Assembly (NCBI RefSeq): GCF_001422885.1
Contig: NZ_LMMZ01000034.1
Location: 3,055 to 67,054 of the forward strand
DNA from: Methylobacterium sp. Leaf104
Lineage (GTDB): Bacteria > Pseudomonadota > Alphaproteobacteria > Rhizobiales > Beijerinckiaceae
Direction: 5' to 3'
Length of the DNA: 64,000 nucleotides
Part shown: piece by piece, positions 1-12,227 of the stretch
Layout of the letters: each line of letters opens with the position of its first letter
Position numbering within the stretch: position 1 is the stretch's first letter
Translations under genes and position numbers: made by a program
Notes under the pieces: model-generated
The model's database searches: none
The model's input: only the letters and a program-made list of their open reading frames with translations
What the model was told of the DNA's origin: nothing

Positions 1-308
1 TGGAGGTGATCGAGGTGGTCAAGCGCGTCTCGGGACGCGATTTCGAGGTTCGCCTCTCGCCGCGCCGGCCGGGGGATCCCGCCCAGATCGTCGCCGAGGC
101 GCAGCGCATCCGCGATCTCGGCTGGACCCCGCAGAACGAGTTCGAGGTTCGCCTCTCGCCGCGCCGGCCGGGGGATCCCGCCCAGATCGTCGCCGAGGCG
201 CAGCGCATCCGCGATCTCGGCTGGACCCCGCAGAACGATGACCTCGACCGGATCGTCGCCCAGGCCTTCGCCTGGGAAGAGGCCCTGACCCGGCGCAATC
301 GCACATGA
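1..308 (+). CDS. galE: C-terminal part of a UDP-glucose 4-epimerase-like protein, cut by the window edge, with an internal duplication
   Basis: The reading frame runs in from before the window (codons in frame from base 3) and ends at TGA 306-308. The tail resembles the C-terminus of GalE-type short-chain epimerases, which interconvert UDP-glucose and UDP-galactose: RRPGDP, then an IVAEAQRIRDLGWTPQ-like stretch, then DDLDRIVAQAFAWE. The block from FEVRLSP to GWTPQN occurs twice in tandem, where the family has it once, so this copy carries about 33 extra residues near its end. The stop overlaps the next gene's ATG (ATGA), suggesting translational coupling. GalE is inferred from a short tail only; another NAD-dependent sugar epimerase is possible. 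Confidence 0.7.
   Translation, partial: EVIEVVKRVSGRDFEVRLSPRRPGDPAQIVAEAQRIRDLGWTPQNEFEVRLSPRRPGDPAQIVAEAQRIRDLGWTPQNDDLDRIVAQAFAWEEALTRRNRT
42..238 (+). repeat. 99-bp in-frame tandem duplication inside the galE-like tail
   Basis: Bases 42-139 and 141-238 are identical over 98 positions with a period of 99 bp (33 codons). Short matches (CGA) flank the copies at the junctions. The period is a multiple of three, so the frame stays open. It is either a recent replication-slippage event or an assembly artefact. Confidence 0.95.
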
Positions 309-1522
309 GGCGCTGGACGCCCGTCGTCCTCGCCGCATTGCTCGGAGCCGGCCCCGTCCAGGCGGCGGGTGCCGCGTCGACACCGGCCGCGGCGGCGATG
401 GAGGCAAGATCGGGCTTTGCCGCCTTCGTCGCCGCGCTGCGGCCGGATGCCGAGGCCCGTGGCGTCACGCCCCGGACCTTCTCGGCCGCCTTCGCGGGGA
501 TCTCCGGGCCCGATCCCGACATCCTCGCCCGCACGCGCAAGCAGGGCGAGTTCGGGCGGCCCGTCTGGGACTATCTGGTGGGCGCCGTCTCGGCTGGGCG
601 GATTGCCCGCGGTCAGGCCCAGGCCAGGCGACTCGCGCCCGTCCTCGCCCGAATCGAGGCGCGCTACGGCGTGCCGCGGTGGATCGTGTTGGCCTTCTGG
701 GGCGTCGAATCGGATTTCGGGGCGAGCGCCGGCAGCGTTCCGACGATCCGGGCGCTCGCGACCCTGGCGGAGGCGAAGTTCCGCGGCGCCCTGTTTCGCG
801 ACGAACTCCTCGCCGCCCTCACCATCCTGGAGCGCGGCGACGTCACGCCGGAGCGCATGAAGGGCTCCTGGGCCGGCGCCATGGGTCAGGTGCAGTTCCT
901 GCCCTCCAGCTTCCTGGCGCATGCCGTGGACTTCGACGGGGACGGGCATCGCGACATCTGGGGATCCGAGACCGATGCCCTCGCCTCCATCGCCGCCTAT
1001 CTCAAGGCCCTGGGCTGGAACCCGGGCCTGTCCTGGGGCTACGAGGTGATCCTGCCGCCGGGGTTCGATCTCGCGCGCTACCGCGGGAACCTCGCGGATT
1101 TCGCCCAGCGCGGCGTCAGGCGTGCCGACGGGGAAGCCCTGCCCGGCGCAGGCCTCGGCAGCCTGTTCCTGCCCGGTGGCCTCGGCGGTCCGGTCTTCCT
1201 GATCACCGACAATTTCGAGGTGGTCCGCGCCTACAATACGTCGGATTCCTACGCCCTGGCGGTGGGGCACCTCGCCGACCGGCTGGCCGGCGGACCCGTC
1301 CTCGCCGCGCCCTGGCCCGTGAGGGATGCCCGCCTCGACAAGGCCGGGCTGCAGGCGCTCCAGAGCGGCCTCGCCGGGCGCGGCCTCTACGCGGGCGAGG
1401 GCGACGGGCGCGCCGGGCCGAAGCTGCGCGAGGCGGTGCGCCAGTACCAGATCGCCGAGGGGCTGCCGGCGGACGGCTACGCCACGCCGGCGCTGCTGGA
1501 CCACCTCCGGCGCCGCCCTTAG
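305..1522 (+). CDS. Lytic murein transglycosylase, MltB family (GH103), with peptidoglycan-binding domain
   Basis: A 405-residue exported enzyme expected to cleave the MurNAc-GlcNAc bond of peptidoglycan, leaving 1,6-anhydroMurNAc ends. An N-terminal signal peptide (MRRWTPVVLAALLGAGPVQA) is followed by the SLT_2 domain, roughly residues 35-330. The catalytic acid is the Glu at residue 135 in WGVESDFG, and AMGQVQFLPSSF is the usual second motif. A C-terminal PG_binding_1 repeat occupies roughly residues 345-402 (LQALQSGLAGRGLY, YQIAEGLPADGYATPALLDHL). It overlaps the preceding gene by 4 bp. There is no lipobox, so it is probably periplasmic rather than lipid-anchored. Confidence 0.9.
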   Translation: MRRWTPVVLAALLGAGPVQAAGAASTPAAAAMEARSGFAAFVAALRPDAEARGVTPRTFSAAFAGISGPDPDILARTRKQGEFGRPVWDYLVGAVSAGRIARGQAQARRLAPVLARIEARYGVPRWIVLAFWGVESDFGASAGSVPTIRALATLAEAKFRGALFRDELLAALTILERGDVTPERMKGSWAGAMGQVQFLPSSFLAHAVDFDGDGHRDIWGSETDALASIAAYLKALGWNPGLSWGYEVILPPGFDLARYRGNLADFAQRGVRRADGEALPGAGLGSLFLPGGLGGPVFLITDNFEVVRAYNTSDSYALAVGHLADRLAGGPVLAAPWPVRDARLDKAGLQALQSGLAGRGLYAGEGDGRAGPKLREAVRQYQIAEGLPADGYATPALLDHLRRRP

Positions 1523-1592
1523 ACCTCGGCCGCATCCTCCTCTAAGGTGATGGCACCCGACCGGTCTCCGGTCTGATCGATCGAGGCGTCCC

Positions 1593-2996
1593 ATGACCTT
1601 GCCGGCATCGCGCGCGGCCTGGTGTTTCCTCTCCGGATTGTCGCTGCTCCTCGCGGGCGCCGCGCCGGCAGGCGCGCAGTGGGGCGATTCCTACGATGCG
1701 CCGCGGGGCGGCGACTACCCGTCCTCGCGGCGCCGGGCGCGCGACTATTACCGGGACGACGACGGCTACGGAGCACGGCAGGCGAACCGGCGCTATGCGC
1801 CGGCGCCACCGCAGGAGGCGCCGCGCCAGTTCTACTGGCCCTGGGAGGATCGCCCGGCGCCGGCCCAGGTCGCCCCGGTGCCCAGCGCCCGGCCAGCGCC
1901 GCCGCGCAATCGCGGCTACGCCGACGATGGGCGCTCGGGTCACGACGACGGACGTGCCGTCCGCCGCCGCCCCCGCCCCGCTCCGGTCTTCGCCCAGCCG
2001 AAGCCCGCCGTCCCCAAGGTCGAGCCGACGACCCGCATCGCGGTGTTCGGCGACACGCTCGCGGGTCACCTCGGGAGCGGGCTGTCGAACGTCTTCGAGG
2101 ACAACACCGAGATCGGCGTCGTCGATCGCTCCAAGGCCGATAGCGGCCTCGTGCGCAAGGACGTGGTCGATTGGCCGAAGGCCGCCGAGGAGTTCCTGAA
2201 GGCGAACCCGAAGACCAGCTACGCCGTGGTCATGCTGGGTTCGAACGATCGTCAGCCCATCCGCGAGGGCGACCAGACCTTCGACCCCCTGAGCGACCGC
2301 TGGCGCACCCTCTATGCCGAGCGGGTCGATGCCCTGATCAGGGTGTTCGGCGAGGCCAAGATCCCGCTGATCTGGGTCGGGGCGCCGCCCATGCGCAGCG
2401 AATCCCTGACGAAGGACATCGCGGCGATCAACGACATCTTTCGCGAGCGCGTGGCCAAGGCCGGCCAGACCTACGTCGACATCTGGCCGGGCTTCGTGGA
2501 CGATCGCAATCGCTACACCGCGACGGGTCCCGATCTCGAAGGGCAGGAGGCGAAGCTGCGCACCGCGGACGGCGTGCACTTCACCAAGGCGGGCGCGCGC
2601 AAGATGGCGCATTTCGCCGACGTCGAACTGAAGCGGATGATGGGGGCCGGCACCCCGGCCCAGCCGTCGCTCGCGGCCCCCGTGGCGGTGGCGCCGCAGC
2701 CGACGCTGGAGGGCGAGACGGCCAAACTCGACGATGCCGCCGCCATCGACCGGCAGATCACCGCGATGCTGCCGAGCCTGCCCGAGCCGCCGGGCATCCC
2801 GGCGCTTCCGGTCAAGCCCCTTGCCGGTCCCGTCGTGCCCCTCGGTCGGGCCGAGGTGACGCCGGGTGGAACCCTCATCAGCGGCCGGCCGCGCGATCCC
2901 GATCCGTCGGGCACCGTCGAGCGGGCACTGGTGCGGGGCGCCGCGCCCCTGCCCCAACCGGGCCGGGCCGACGACTTCAAGTGGCCGCCGGGCTGA
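1593..2996 (+). CDS. Exported SGNH-hydrolase-fold protein, DUF459 family
   Basis: 467 residues: a signal peptide ending near GAAPAGAQ, a low-complexity Arg/Pro/Tyr-rich linker to about residue 145, then an SGNH/GDSL domain at about 148-345. The SGNH blocks are visible: FGDTLAGHLG (block I), MLGSNDRQ (block III, GxND) and DGVHFT (block V, Asp-His). The block I nucleophile is normally Ser (GDS), but here residue 155 is Thr. The roughly 120-residue C-terminal extension is Pro-rich. DUF459 proteins are thought to act on cell-envelope substrates; the substrate here is unknown. It converges with the next gene, leaving only 7 bp. Confidence 0.8.
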   Translation: MTLPASRAAWCFLSGLSLLLAGAAPAGAQWGDSYDAPRGGDYPSSRRRARDYYRDDDGYGARQANRRYAPAPPQEAPRQFYWPWEDRPAPAQVAPVPSARPAPPRNRGYADDGRSGHDDGRAVRRRPRPAPVFAQPKPAVPKVEPTTRIAVFGDTLAGHLGSGLSNVFEDNTEIGVVDRSKADSGLVRKDVVDWPKAAEEFLKANPKTSYAVVMLGSNDRQPIREGDQTFDPLSDRWRTLYAERVDALIRVFGEAKIPLIWVGAPPMRSESLTKDIAAINDIFRERVAKAGQTYVDIWPGFVDDRNRYTATGPDLEGQEAKLRTADGVHFTKAGARKMAHFADVELKRMMGAGTPAQPSLAAPVAVAPQPTLEGETAKLDDAAAIDRQITAMLPSLPEPPGIPALPVKPLAGPVVPLGRAEVTPGGTLISGRPRDPDPSGTVERALVRGAAPLPQPGRADDFKWPPG

Positions 2997-3003
2997 CCGG
3001 TGG

Positions 3004-3327
3004 TCAATCCTCCAGCTTGCCGAGATGCCCGATGGCGATCCAGTGCAGGGCAAAGCCCAGGGTGAGGGCACCGAGGCTGGCGACGCCGGGCTCGGTCTGG
3101 AAGTAACGCCAGATCACGTCCAGGGCCTCGCTCTGGGTCAGGCGATAGTCGTAGCGGTCGTAGAGGCGGATGCCGGGCAGGAAGAAGCCCAGCATCACCA
3201 GGGATGTGCCGATGGTGTTCAGGAACGTCGCGCGGTAGCGGATCCTGTCGTTGCGCGCGTTCTTGCCGATGACGCGCCGGCGGACGATGTAGCGCCGCGA
3301 CGAATCGGGCGACGGAGTCTCGCTCAC
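3004..3327 (-). CDS. Small integral membrane protein of unknown function
   Basis: A 107-residue protein with a GTG start, 7 bp downstream of the glutathione reductase stop and therefore probably co-transcribed with it. The N-terminus is basic (SRRYIVRRRVIGKNARNDR). Two hydrophobic segments follow: one around NTIGTSLVMLGFFLPGI and one around ASLGALTLGFALHWIAIG. I do not recognise a family. It could be an inner-membrane protein with both ends cytoplasmic, but that is inference from hydrophobicity and the positive-inside pattern. Confidence 0.6.
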   Translation of the reverse strand: MSETPSPDSSRRYIVRRRVIGKNARNDRIRYRATFLNTIGTSLVMLGFFLPGIRLYDRYDYRLTQSEALDVIWRYFQTEPGVASLGALTLGFALHWIAIGHLGKLED

Positions 3328-3334
3328 CGCGCCG

Positions 3335-4732
3335 CTAGCCGACGCCCACTGGGTGCTTCGTCACCACGGGGCTGCGCATCGTGACGAGTTCCTCGCCGGC
3401 CGTCGGATGCACCGCGATGGTGCGGTCGAAATCCGCCTTGGTGGCGCCCATCGTGACCGCGATGCCCACCGCCTGGATGATCTCGCCGGCATCGTGCCCG
3501 AGCACGTGCACACCGACGACCCGGTCGCTCGCGCAATCGACCACCACCTTCATCAGCACACGCTCCGCGCGGCCGGACAGAGTCGCCTTCATCGGGCGGA
3601 AGCTCGACCGGTAGACGTCGACGGCCCCGTAGAGCGTGCGCGCCACGTCCTCGTTGTGGCCGACGACGCCGATCTCCGGCGTCGAGAAGACGGCGGTGGG
3701 GATGAGGCCGTGATCGACGCACCAGGGCTTGTCGCCGAACACGGTGTCGGCGAAGGCATGGCCCTCGCGGATCGCGATGGGCGTCAGCGCCGCCCGGTCG
3801 GTGACGTCGCCCACCGCGTAGATCGACGGAACGCAGGTCTGCGAATACGCGTCGACCGGGATCGCGCCGCGCGCATCCGGCTCGATTCCGACCCGATCGA
3901 GGCCGAGGCCGGCGATGTTCGGTCGCCGCCCCGTGGCGGTCAGGACCTGATCGACCTCCAGATGGCTGCCGTCGTCGAGGGTGACGCGAATGCCGCCATC
4001 GGTCCGGTCGAGGCGTTCCACCGTCCGGTTGAGGCGCAGGTCCATGCGCTCGGCATAGGCTTCGCCGAGGGCGTCGCGGATCTCGTCGTCGAAGCCGCGC
4101 AGCAGGCGGTCGCCCCGGTGCAGCAGCGTCGTGCGGCTGCCGAGATGCGCGAAGACGCCGGCGAATTCCACCGCGATGTAGCCGCCGCCGACCACGAGGA
4201 TGCGCTCGGGCAGGGTCTCGAGGTCGAACACTTCGTTCGACGTGATGGCGAGCTCGGCGCCCGGGATCAGCGGCTCCTTGACCGGATGGGCGCCGACCGC
4301 GACCAGGATGGTGCGGGCCGTGACGCGGCGGTCTGATCCGAGGAGGCGCACCGCGTGCGCATCCTCGATCACGGCCCGCTCGGAAACGACGGTGACGCCG
4401 GCCCGGCCGAGATTGGTATCGTAGATGCCTTCGAGCCGCGCCACCTCCGCATCGCGCCGGGCCTTCAGGATGCTCCAGTCGAAGCGCGGCTCGGGTACCG
4501 ACCAGCCGAAGCCGGCGGCATCCGCGAAGTCGTCGGCGAAGCGCCCGGCATAGACCATGAGCTTCTTCGGCACGCAGCCGCGGATCACGCAGGTACCGCC
4601 GACCCGATACTCCTCGGCGAGCTGGACCCGTGCACCGTACCCGGCGGCGATGCGGGCTGCCCGGACGCCGCCGGAGCCGCCGCCGATGACGAACAGATCG
4701 ACGTCGAAGGTGCGGTCCGGATCGTCTGCCAT
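3335..4732 (-). CDS. gor: Glutathione-disulfide reductase
   Basis: A 465-residue class I pyridine-nucleotide-disulfide oxidoreductase that reduces GSSG with NADPH in the cytoplasm. Motifs in order: FAD-binding GGGSGGVRAAR near the N-terminus, the redox-active pair in GTCVIRGCVPKK, NADPH-binding VVGGGYIAVEFAG, FAD-binding TDRAALTPIAIREG, and the C-terminal catalytic His-Glu in AVHPTAGEELVTMR. The start chosen is the ATG at 4732, giving the family length and an N-terminus just before the FAD motif. The frame stays open for 41 more codons upstream, but that stretch lacks family resemblance and overlaps the L33 terminator. Confidence 0.93.
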   Translation of the reverse strand: MADDPDRTFDVDLFVIGGGSGGVRAARIAAGYGARVQLAEEYRVGGTCVIRGCVPKKLMVYAGRFADDFADAAGFGWSVPEPRFDWSILKARRDAEVARLEGIYDTNLGRAGVTVVSERAVIEDAHAVRLLGSDRRVTARTILVAVGAHPVKEPLIPGAELAITSNEVFDLETLPERILVVGGGYIAVEFAGVFAHLGSRTTLLHRGDRLLRGFDDEIRDALGEAYAERMDLRLNRTVERLDRTDGGIRVTLDDGSHLEVDQVLTATGRRPNIAGLGLDRVGIEPDARGAIPVDAYSQTCVPSIYAVGDVTDRAALTPIAIREGHAFADTVFGDKPWCVDHGLIPTAVFSTPEIGVVGHNEDVARTLYGAVDVYRSSFRPMKATLSGRAERVLMKVVVDCASDRVVGVHVLGHDAGEIIQAVGIAVTMGATKADFDRTIAVHPTAGEELVTMRSPVVTKHPVGVG

Positions 4733-4807
4733 GAACTCATCCTGCGGGTGGGACGCGGAGGGCTCTCCATCGCCCGAACGCGGCGGTACATCAACCGTCC
4801 CGCCACT

Positions 4808-4846
4808 CAAACGAAAAGGCCGCTTCCCCTCCCGGAGAAACGGCCC
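4808..4846 (-). terminator. Intrinsic terminator downstream of rpmG
   Basis: Read on the minus strand, 4845-4818 forms a 12-bp stem (GGCCGTTTCTCC with GGGGAAGCGGCC, including two G-U pairs) with a 4-base loop, followed by TTTTCGTTT. It lies 39 bp after the rpmG stop and separates rpmG from gor. Confidence 0.75.
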
Positions 4847-4884
4847 CTCGGACACCCGTGCGGCGCGCGAACGCGCCGGCGGGC

Positions 4885-5052
4885 TTACTTGATCTTGGTT
4901 TCCTTGAAGTCGACGTGCTTGCGCACGACGGGGTCGTACTTCTTCATCGACAGCTTCTCGGTCTGCGTGCGGGAGTTCTTCTTCGTGACGTAGAAGTAAC
5001 CCGTATCGGCGGTCGAAAGCAGCTTGACTTTAACGGTGACGGCCTTGGCCAT
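4885..5052 (-). CDS. rpmG: 50S ribosomal protein L33
   Basis: A 55-residue protein beginning [18 protein letters not shown] and ending VDFKETKIK, matching alphaproteobacterial L33. It lacks the Cys pairs of the zinc-binding form, so it is the cysteine-free type. The ATG at 5052 is chosen over the longer open frame because L33 begins exactly here. It forms its own short transcription unit, ending at the hairpin at 4808-4846. Confidence 0.97.
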   Translation of the reverse strand: MAKAVTVKVKLLSTADTGYFYVTKKNSRTQTEKLSMKKYDPVVRKHVDFKETKIK

Positions 5053-5159
5053 GGACGCGGCGCTCCTGTGATCGCGGCATTCCGCATCAGCGAAACGCAA
5101 AAGGGCCGGCGTTGGCCGGCTGAATACCGGCGGGTGATTGCCTTATCGGCCGGGATTCG

Positions 5160-6392
5160 TCAAGGCGCATCCTGCTTCGGATGCTGGACGATGCGCAGGG
5201 CGACGACCACCGCGTAGCCGAGAAACAGCAGGCAGAGGCTGTAGGCGAAGCCCTGGGGCGGGGCGAGGTCCATGCCGCCCCCGATGATCGGCGGACCGAG
5301 CATCAGGCCGACATTGTAGAGCACCACGAAGGCGGCGTTGGCGCCTGCGAGCTCCGGCCCGCGCACGGTCGCGCCGAGATGGGCGAGGCCCACCGTGTAG
5401 AGCGTGCCGGCGATCCCGCCCCACAGGAACAGCAGGACCAGCAATGCGGGGAACGAGGCGGAGGCGAGCGGGATCAGGCTCGACCCGAGCGCGCCGCCGA
5501 GGCCCGCCATCAGCAGCACGCGGCGGCGGTCCATGCGGTCGGCGAGCCAGCCGAAGGGGATCTGGAACACGACGTTGCCCAGCGCCAGTGCGCTGACGAG
5601 CCCCGCCGCCGTCCCGGCGTCGTAGCCGAGGCGCAGGCCGTAGAGCGGCAGGATCGCGAAGCCGCCGGTCTCCACCGCGCCGTAGACCAGGGCCGCGACG
5701 GTGGCGGCGGGGGCGAGGCGCAGATAGGCGAAGAAGGGCCGGCCACGCCCTTGGCCGATCACGGGCGACAGCTCCCGGGCCAGCAGGAGCGGCACCAGGG
5801 CGACGAGGAAGAGGCCGGCGCCGCCGAGATAGGGGGCATGGCCCTGCGTGCCGAAGACGGCGAGCAGGGCCGGTCCGACCGCGAAGCCGAGGGCCAGGAC
5901 CGTCGCGTAGATCCCCATCACCAGCCCGCGTCGCTCCGGCGGGGCGGCCGCGTTGATCCAGAACTCCGAGAGCACGAACAGGGCGCCGAGGCTCGTGGAG
6001 AACACGAAGCGCAGCACGAACCACCAGGCGATGCCCTGCAGCAGCTTGAAGGCGACGAGGCAGAGCGCACCGAGGACGATGGCGCCGACGAGCAGGCGCA
6101 GGACGCCGAGCCGGGCGGCGAGGCGTGGCACGAACGGCACCGTGAGAATGGCCGCGAGGCCGGCGACGGCGGTGTTCACCCCGATCAGGGTGCTCGAGGC
6201 CCCCATGCGCTCCATCTCGATGGAGAGCAGCGGGATCGTCAGGCTGAGCCCGATCCCGACCACCGCAACGCAGGTGATGGCGGCGGCGATCGAGGCGAAG
6301 CGCGCGCCGCCCGCGATCTCGCTGTGAGGTTGAGCCGGCATGTCGGGGTCCATCGCGGGTCGCCGGGGCGACGCCGGGACCGCCTTGTCCAT
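5160..6392 (-). CDS. Major facilitator superfamily transporter, YcaD-like
   Basis: About 410 residues with 12 predicted membrane segments starting near residue 30 (FASIAAAITCVAVVGIGLSL). The loop RLAARLG after helix 2 and FGWLADRMDRRRVLLMAG between helices 8 and 9 are MFS signature loops, and EFWINAAAPPERRGLVMGIY resembles the YcaD/MFS_1-like branch. The substrate cannot be told from the sequence. The start is uncertain: ATG 6392 is used, with two further in-frame ATGs within the next 17 codons, and none has a strong ribosome-binding site. It runs in the same direction as the gene at 6494-7222, about 100 bp upstream. Confidence 0.85.
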   Translation of the reverse strand: MDKAVPASPRRPAMDPDMPAQPHSEIAGGARFASIAAAITCVAVVGIGLSLTIPLLSIEMERMGASSTLIGVNTAVAGLAAILTVPFVPRLAARLGVLRLLVGAIVLGALCLVAFKLLQGIAWWFVLRFVFSTSLGALFVLSEFWINAAAPPERRGLVMGIYATVLALGFAVGPALLAVFGTQGHAPYLGGAGLFLVALVPLLLARELSPVIGQGRGRPFFAYLRLAPAATVAALVYGAVETGGFAILPLYGLRLGYDAGTAAGLVSALALGNVVFQIPFGWLADRMDRRRVLLMAGLGGALGSSLIPLASASFPALLVLLFLWGGIAGTLYTVGLAHLGATVRGPELAGANAAFVVLYNVGLMLGPPIIGGGMDLAPPQGFAYSLCLLFLGYAVVVALRIVQHPKQDAP

Positions 6393-6493
6393 GTCGGGTT
6401 CGCTTCGCGCAACCACCCGCGGGTGCGAGGGCGATGATCCGATGGCGGCTTGCCGTGCCGAGAGCCGCGACTGGCCGCAGGGCTTTCGAGGAG

Positions 6494-7222
6494 TCAGGTT
6501 CGATCCGCGTCGGGAAGGCGGCGGCGCTTGCCCGAGACCGCCCGCATCCGCCACGCCGCCAGCAAGTCCGCCAATGCCTCCGGCTCCAATCCATACGTGT
6601 CCGGTAGGCCCACGCCACGTCCGGTGAGCTGGCGGTTCATCGCCGCGAGACGCGTCTCGCCGGCGCTGGCGTCGTCGAACATGACGATCCGCTGCGCCGC
6701 GCCCGACACCGCGACCGCCGTGAATCCGCTGGCATCGTGCCAGCGCACCCGCCGCAAGCGGCCGGCCCGCACGATCGTCAGGTCCACCCCGTCCAGGTGC
6801 AGCGCCGAACCCTTGATCGCCATGGCGATCATCACAGGCGCGCCACCGAGGAAAAGCACCACGCCCGGCCAGACCAGCACCTGGGCGGCGAGCGGGACCG
6901 CCTCGTGCAGCAGCATCCAGAGCATGACCCCGCCGAAGACGGTCGACAGAGCGGCCAGGAACAGAAGCTTGCGCGTCGAGGCGCGCAGGACGACCGGACC
7001 CGGGTAGCGCGCGAGCAGGGCGTCGGCGGAACGGGTCTCGGTCTCGAGCAGGCCCGGCCACATCTGCCAGACGGCGACGGCCGCGCAGACCCCGAAGAAC
7101 GCCGTCGTCGTGATGCCGCCATCCGCTCCGGTGACGATCATCCCGAGACCGGCCGCGACGAACAAGATACTGAGAATGAGCAGCAGCACGTGTCGGATGC
7201 GAGACCCGTTCGCTGACCTCAT
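6494..7222 (-). CDS. Membrane protein with PH-like C-terminal part (STM3941-like)
   Basis: 242 residues from ATG 7222. Two pairs of hydrophobic segments (LLLILSILFVAAGLGMIV with TTAFFGVCAAVAVWQMW, then LLFLAALSTVFGGVMLWML with VWPGVVLFLGGAPVMIAMAI) are followed by a soluble domain of short strands (LHLDGVDLTIVRAGRLRRVRWHDASG). That layout, including the RTSTRK-like step before the second pair, resembles the STM3941 family of unknown function. The last 60 residues hold GLEPEALADLLAAWR and a basic tail. The assignment is by overall pattern and is moderate. Confidence 0.6.
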   Translation of the reverse strand: MRSANGSRIRHVLLLILSILFVAAGLGMIVTGADGGITTTAFFGVCAAVAVWQMWPGLLETETRSADALLARYPGPVVLRASTRKLLFLAALSTVFGGVMLWMLLHEAVPLAAQVLVWPGVVLFLGGAPVMIAMAIKGSALHLDGVDLTIVRAGRLRRVRWHDASGFTAVAVSGAAQRIVMFDDASAGETRLAAMNRQLTGRGVGLPDTYGLEPEALADLLAAWRMRAVSGKRRRLPDADRT

Positions 7223-7501
7223 GAAGCCCAACCTGTCTTCTCTTCGTGGCGGGGTCTGCCGGCGCGATCATCCTGCCTCGCGCCGGCCACCGAGGTGGCA
7301 GATTCCCAGGAAGGACACCACAGCGCGCAGGCGTCGAGGTCGCGCAGGGGCACGATCCCGGGATCTTCGCGGTCGAGAAGGTCTTCGGCGCCCAGGACCA
7401 CGCCCGTCCGGATTCCATCGGCTTCGAACCGGCCGGAGAAACCGATCGCCTTGATGAGATCGGCCGATGGAAGGTGCGGCGCGGAGGGTGTGAAGAATGC
7501 G

Positions 7502-8776
7502 CTACCGGGCGGCCGATTTCAGCGGCTTGCCGTCGCCCGCGGGCGGCTTGCGCTCGATCTTCTGGCCGTCGCGCAGGTCGGCGGGCGGGCTCAGCACGAT
7601 CTCCTCGCCGCCCTCCAGCCCCTGGCCGAGCTCGACGGTCGTGCCGAGGTCGCGCCGGATCGTCACCGTGCGCCACTGCGCCGTACCGTCGTCGCCGGCC
7701 ACTGCCACCTGCGTGCCGCGCTGGTTGAAGACGAGGCTTTCGGCCGGCACCCGCACGTTCGGCTCGGTGCGCGGCACCTTCAGGGTGACGTAGACGTAGA
7801 GCCCGGCCCGTAGGGCGCCGTCCGTGTTCGGCACGTCGACCTGGGTCGTCAGGGTGCGCGACGAGGTCAGCAGCGCCACGGAGCTGCGCTCGACCTTGCC
7901 GGAAAAGGTCCGGTCGGCGATCTGCGGCACCTTGATCGAGGCATCGACGCCGGGCTTCACGCCGACCGCGACGTTCTGGGGCACGTTGACCGAGACGCGC
8001 AGGATGTCGTCCCGGTCCATGGAGAGCAGGGCCGTCCCCGTTCCGTCCGCGTGCACGAGGTCGCCGACATCGACGCCGCGCTGGGTGACGACGCCGTCGA
8101 AGGGCGCGATGATGTCCTTGAAGCCGGTGAGCGCGCGCAGGCGCTCCACCGTGGCCGCCTGCGCCTTGATGTTGGCCTGGGCCACCTTCACGCCGGCCTC
8201 CGCCGAGGCGAGGGTCGCGGCCTGACTGAGCACGCTGGCCTGGGAATTGTCCGCGTTCTGCTTCGAGGCCCAGCCCTGGCCGGCGAGGGTCGTGGTGCGG
8301 TTGTTGGTGACGTTGGCGAGGTTCACGTTGGCCTTGGCCTGGTCGACCATGGACTTGGCCTGCAGGAGCGCGGCCTCGAGTTGCCCCGTCTGCGCTTCGG
8401 CCTGGGCCAGCTGCTGGTCGAGATCCGGCGCGGCGATCCGCATCAGGATGTCGCCCTGACGGACGCGGCTGCCGATGTCGACGCGGCGTTCGGCGATGTA
8501 GCCGGTGGCGCGCGCGTAGAGGGCCGCCTTGGCGAAGGCGTCGGTCTGGCCCGGCAGGGTGATGTCGATCGGCTTGTCCGCCCGCTCCGCGGTGGCGGTG
8601 CGCACCACCGGAACGAAACTGTTCATCTTACGCTGGGTCTCGGAGGCGGCGGCGCGCCGCTCCATCTGGCCGTACCCGCCCCAGGCGAGCAGCCCGATGG
8701 CGGCCACCGCGGCGATCAGGAACGGCGCCTTGCCGGGCGGCGGCGGGATGTCGGACGGGTCATGGGTCTGATGCAT
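7502..8776 (-). CDS. RND efflux system periplasmic adaptor (membrane fusion) subunit
   Basis: 424 residues, HlyD/AcrA family. A single N-terminal membrane anchor (APFLIAAVAAIGLLAWGGYG) precedes a lipoyl-like barrel half (ARATGYIAERRVDIGSRVRQGDIL), a long coiled-coil hairpin of about 120 Ala/Gln-rich residues, the second barrel half (IIAPFDGVVTQRGVDVGDLV) and C-terminal beta-barrel domains. It should bridge the adjacent RND pump to an outer-membrane channel; no channel gene is next to it. It starts at ATG 8776, 67 bp after the permease stop, so the pair is probably one operon with the permease first, the reverse of the common adaptor-first order. Confidence 0.92.
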   Translation of the reverse strand: MHQTHDPSDIPPPPGKAPFLIAAVAAIGLLAWGGYGQMERRAAASETQRKMNSFVPVVRTATAERADKPIDITLPGQTDAFAKAALYARATGYIAERRVDIGSRVRQGDILMRIAAPDLDQQLAQAEAQTGQLEAALLQAKSMVDQAKANVNLANVTNNRTTTLAGQGWASKQNADNSQASVLSQAATLASAEAGVKVAQANIKAQAATVERLRALTGFKDIIAPFDGVVTQRGVDVGDLVHADGTGTALLSMDRDDILRVSVNVPQNVAVGVKPGVDASIKVPQIADRTFSGKVERSSVALLTSSRTLTTQVDVPNTDGALRAGLYVYVTLKVPRTEPNVRVPAESLVFNQRGTQVAVAGDDGTAQWRTVTIRRDLGTTVELGQGLEGGEEIVLSPPADLRDGQKIERKPPAGDGKPLKSAAR

Positions 8777-8843
8777 CACGGCTGTCCCATCCCCGAACCG
8801 GCGGCCCTCACCCTGCCAGCAACGCCCAAGACCCGCCAACGGC

Positions 8844-12068
<3,225 letters not shown>

Positions 12069-12227
12069 GCGGCTCCCACGCGATCGCGTCGAGGCTGGTG
12101 TACCACGGTGGTCGCATGCCACCGGCTCCTCTGTAGCCGTGACGACGCGACGCAATCGAGGTCTGGACCCGAGTTTTTTGTTTCCGGGTGTAAACCGGCG
12201 GCCTGGACCCTGACGTCGCCGCCTGTT

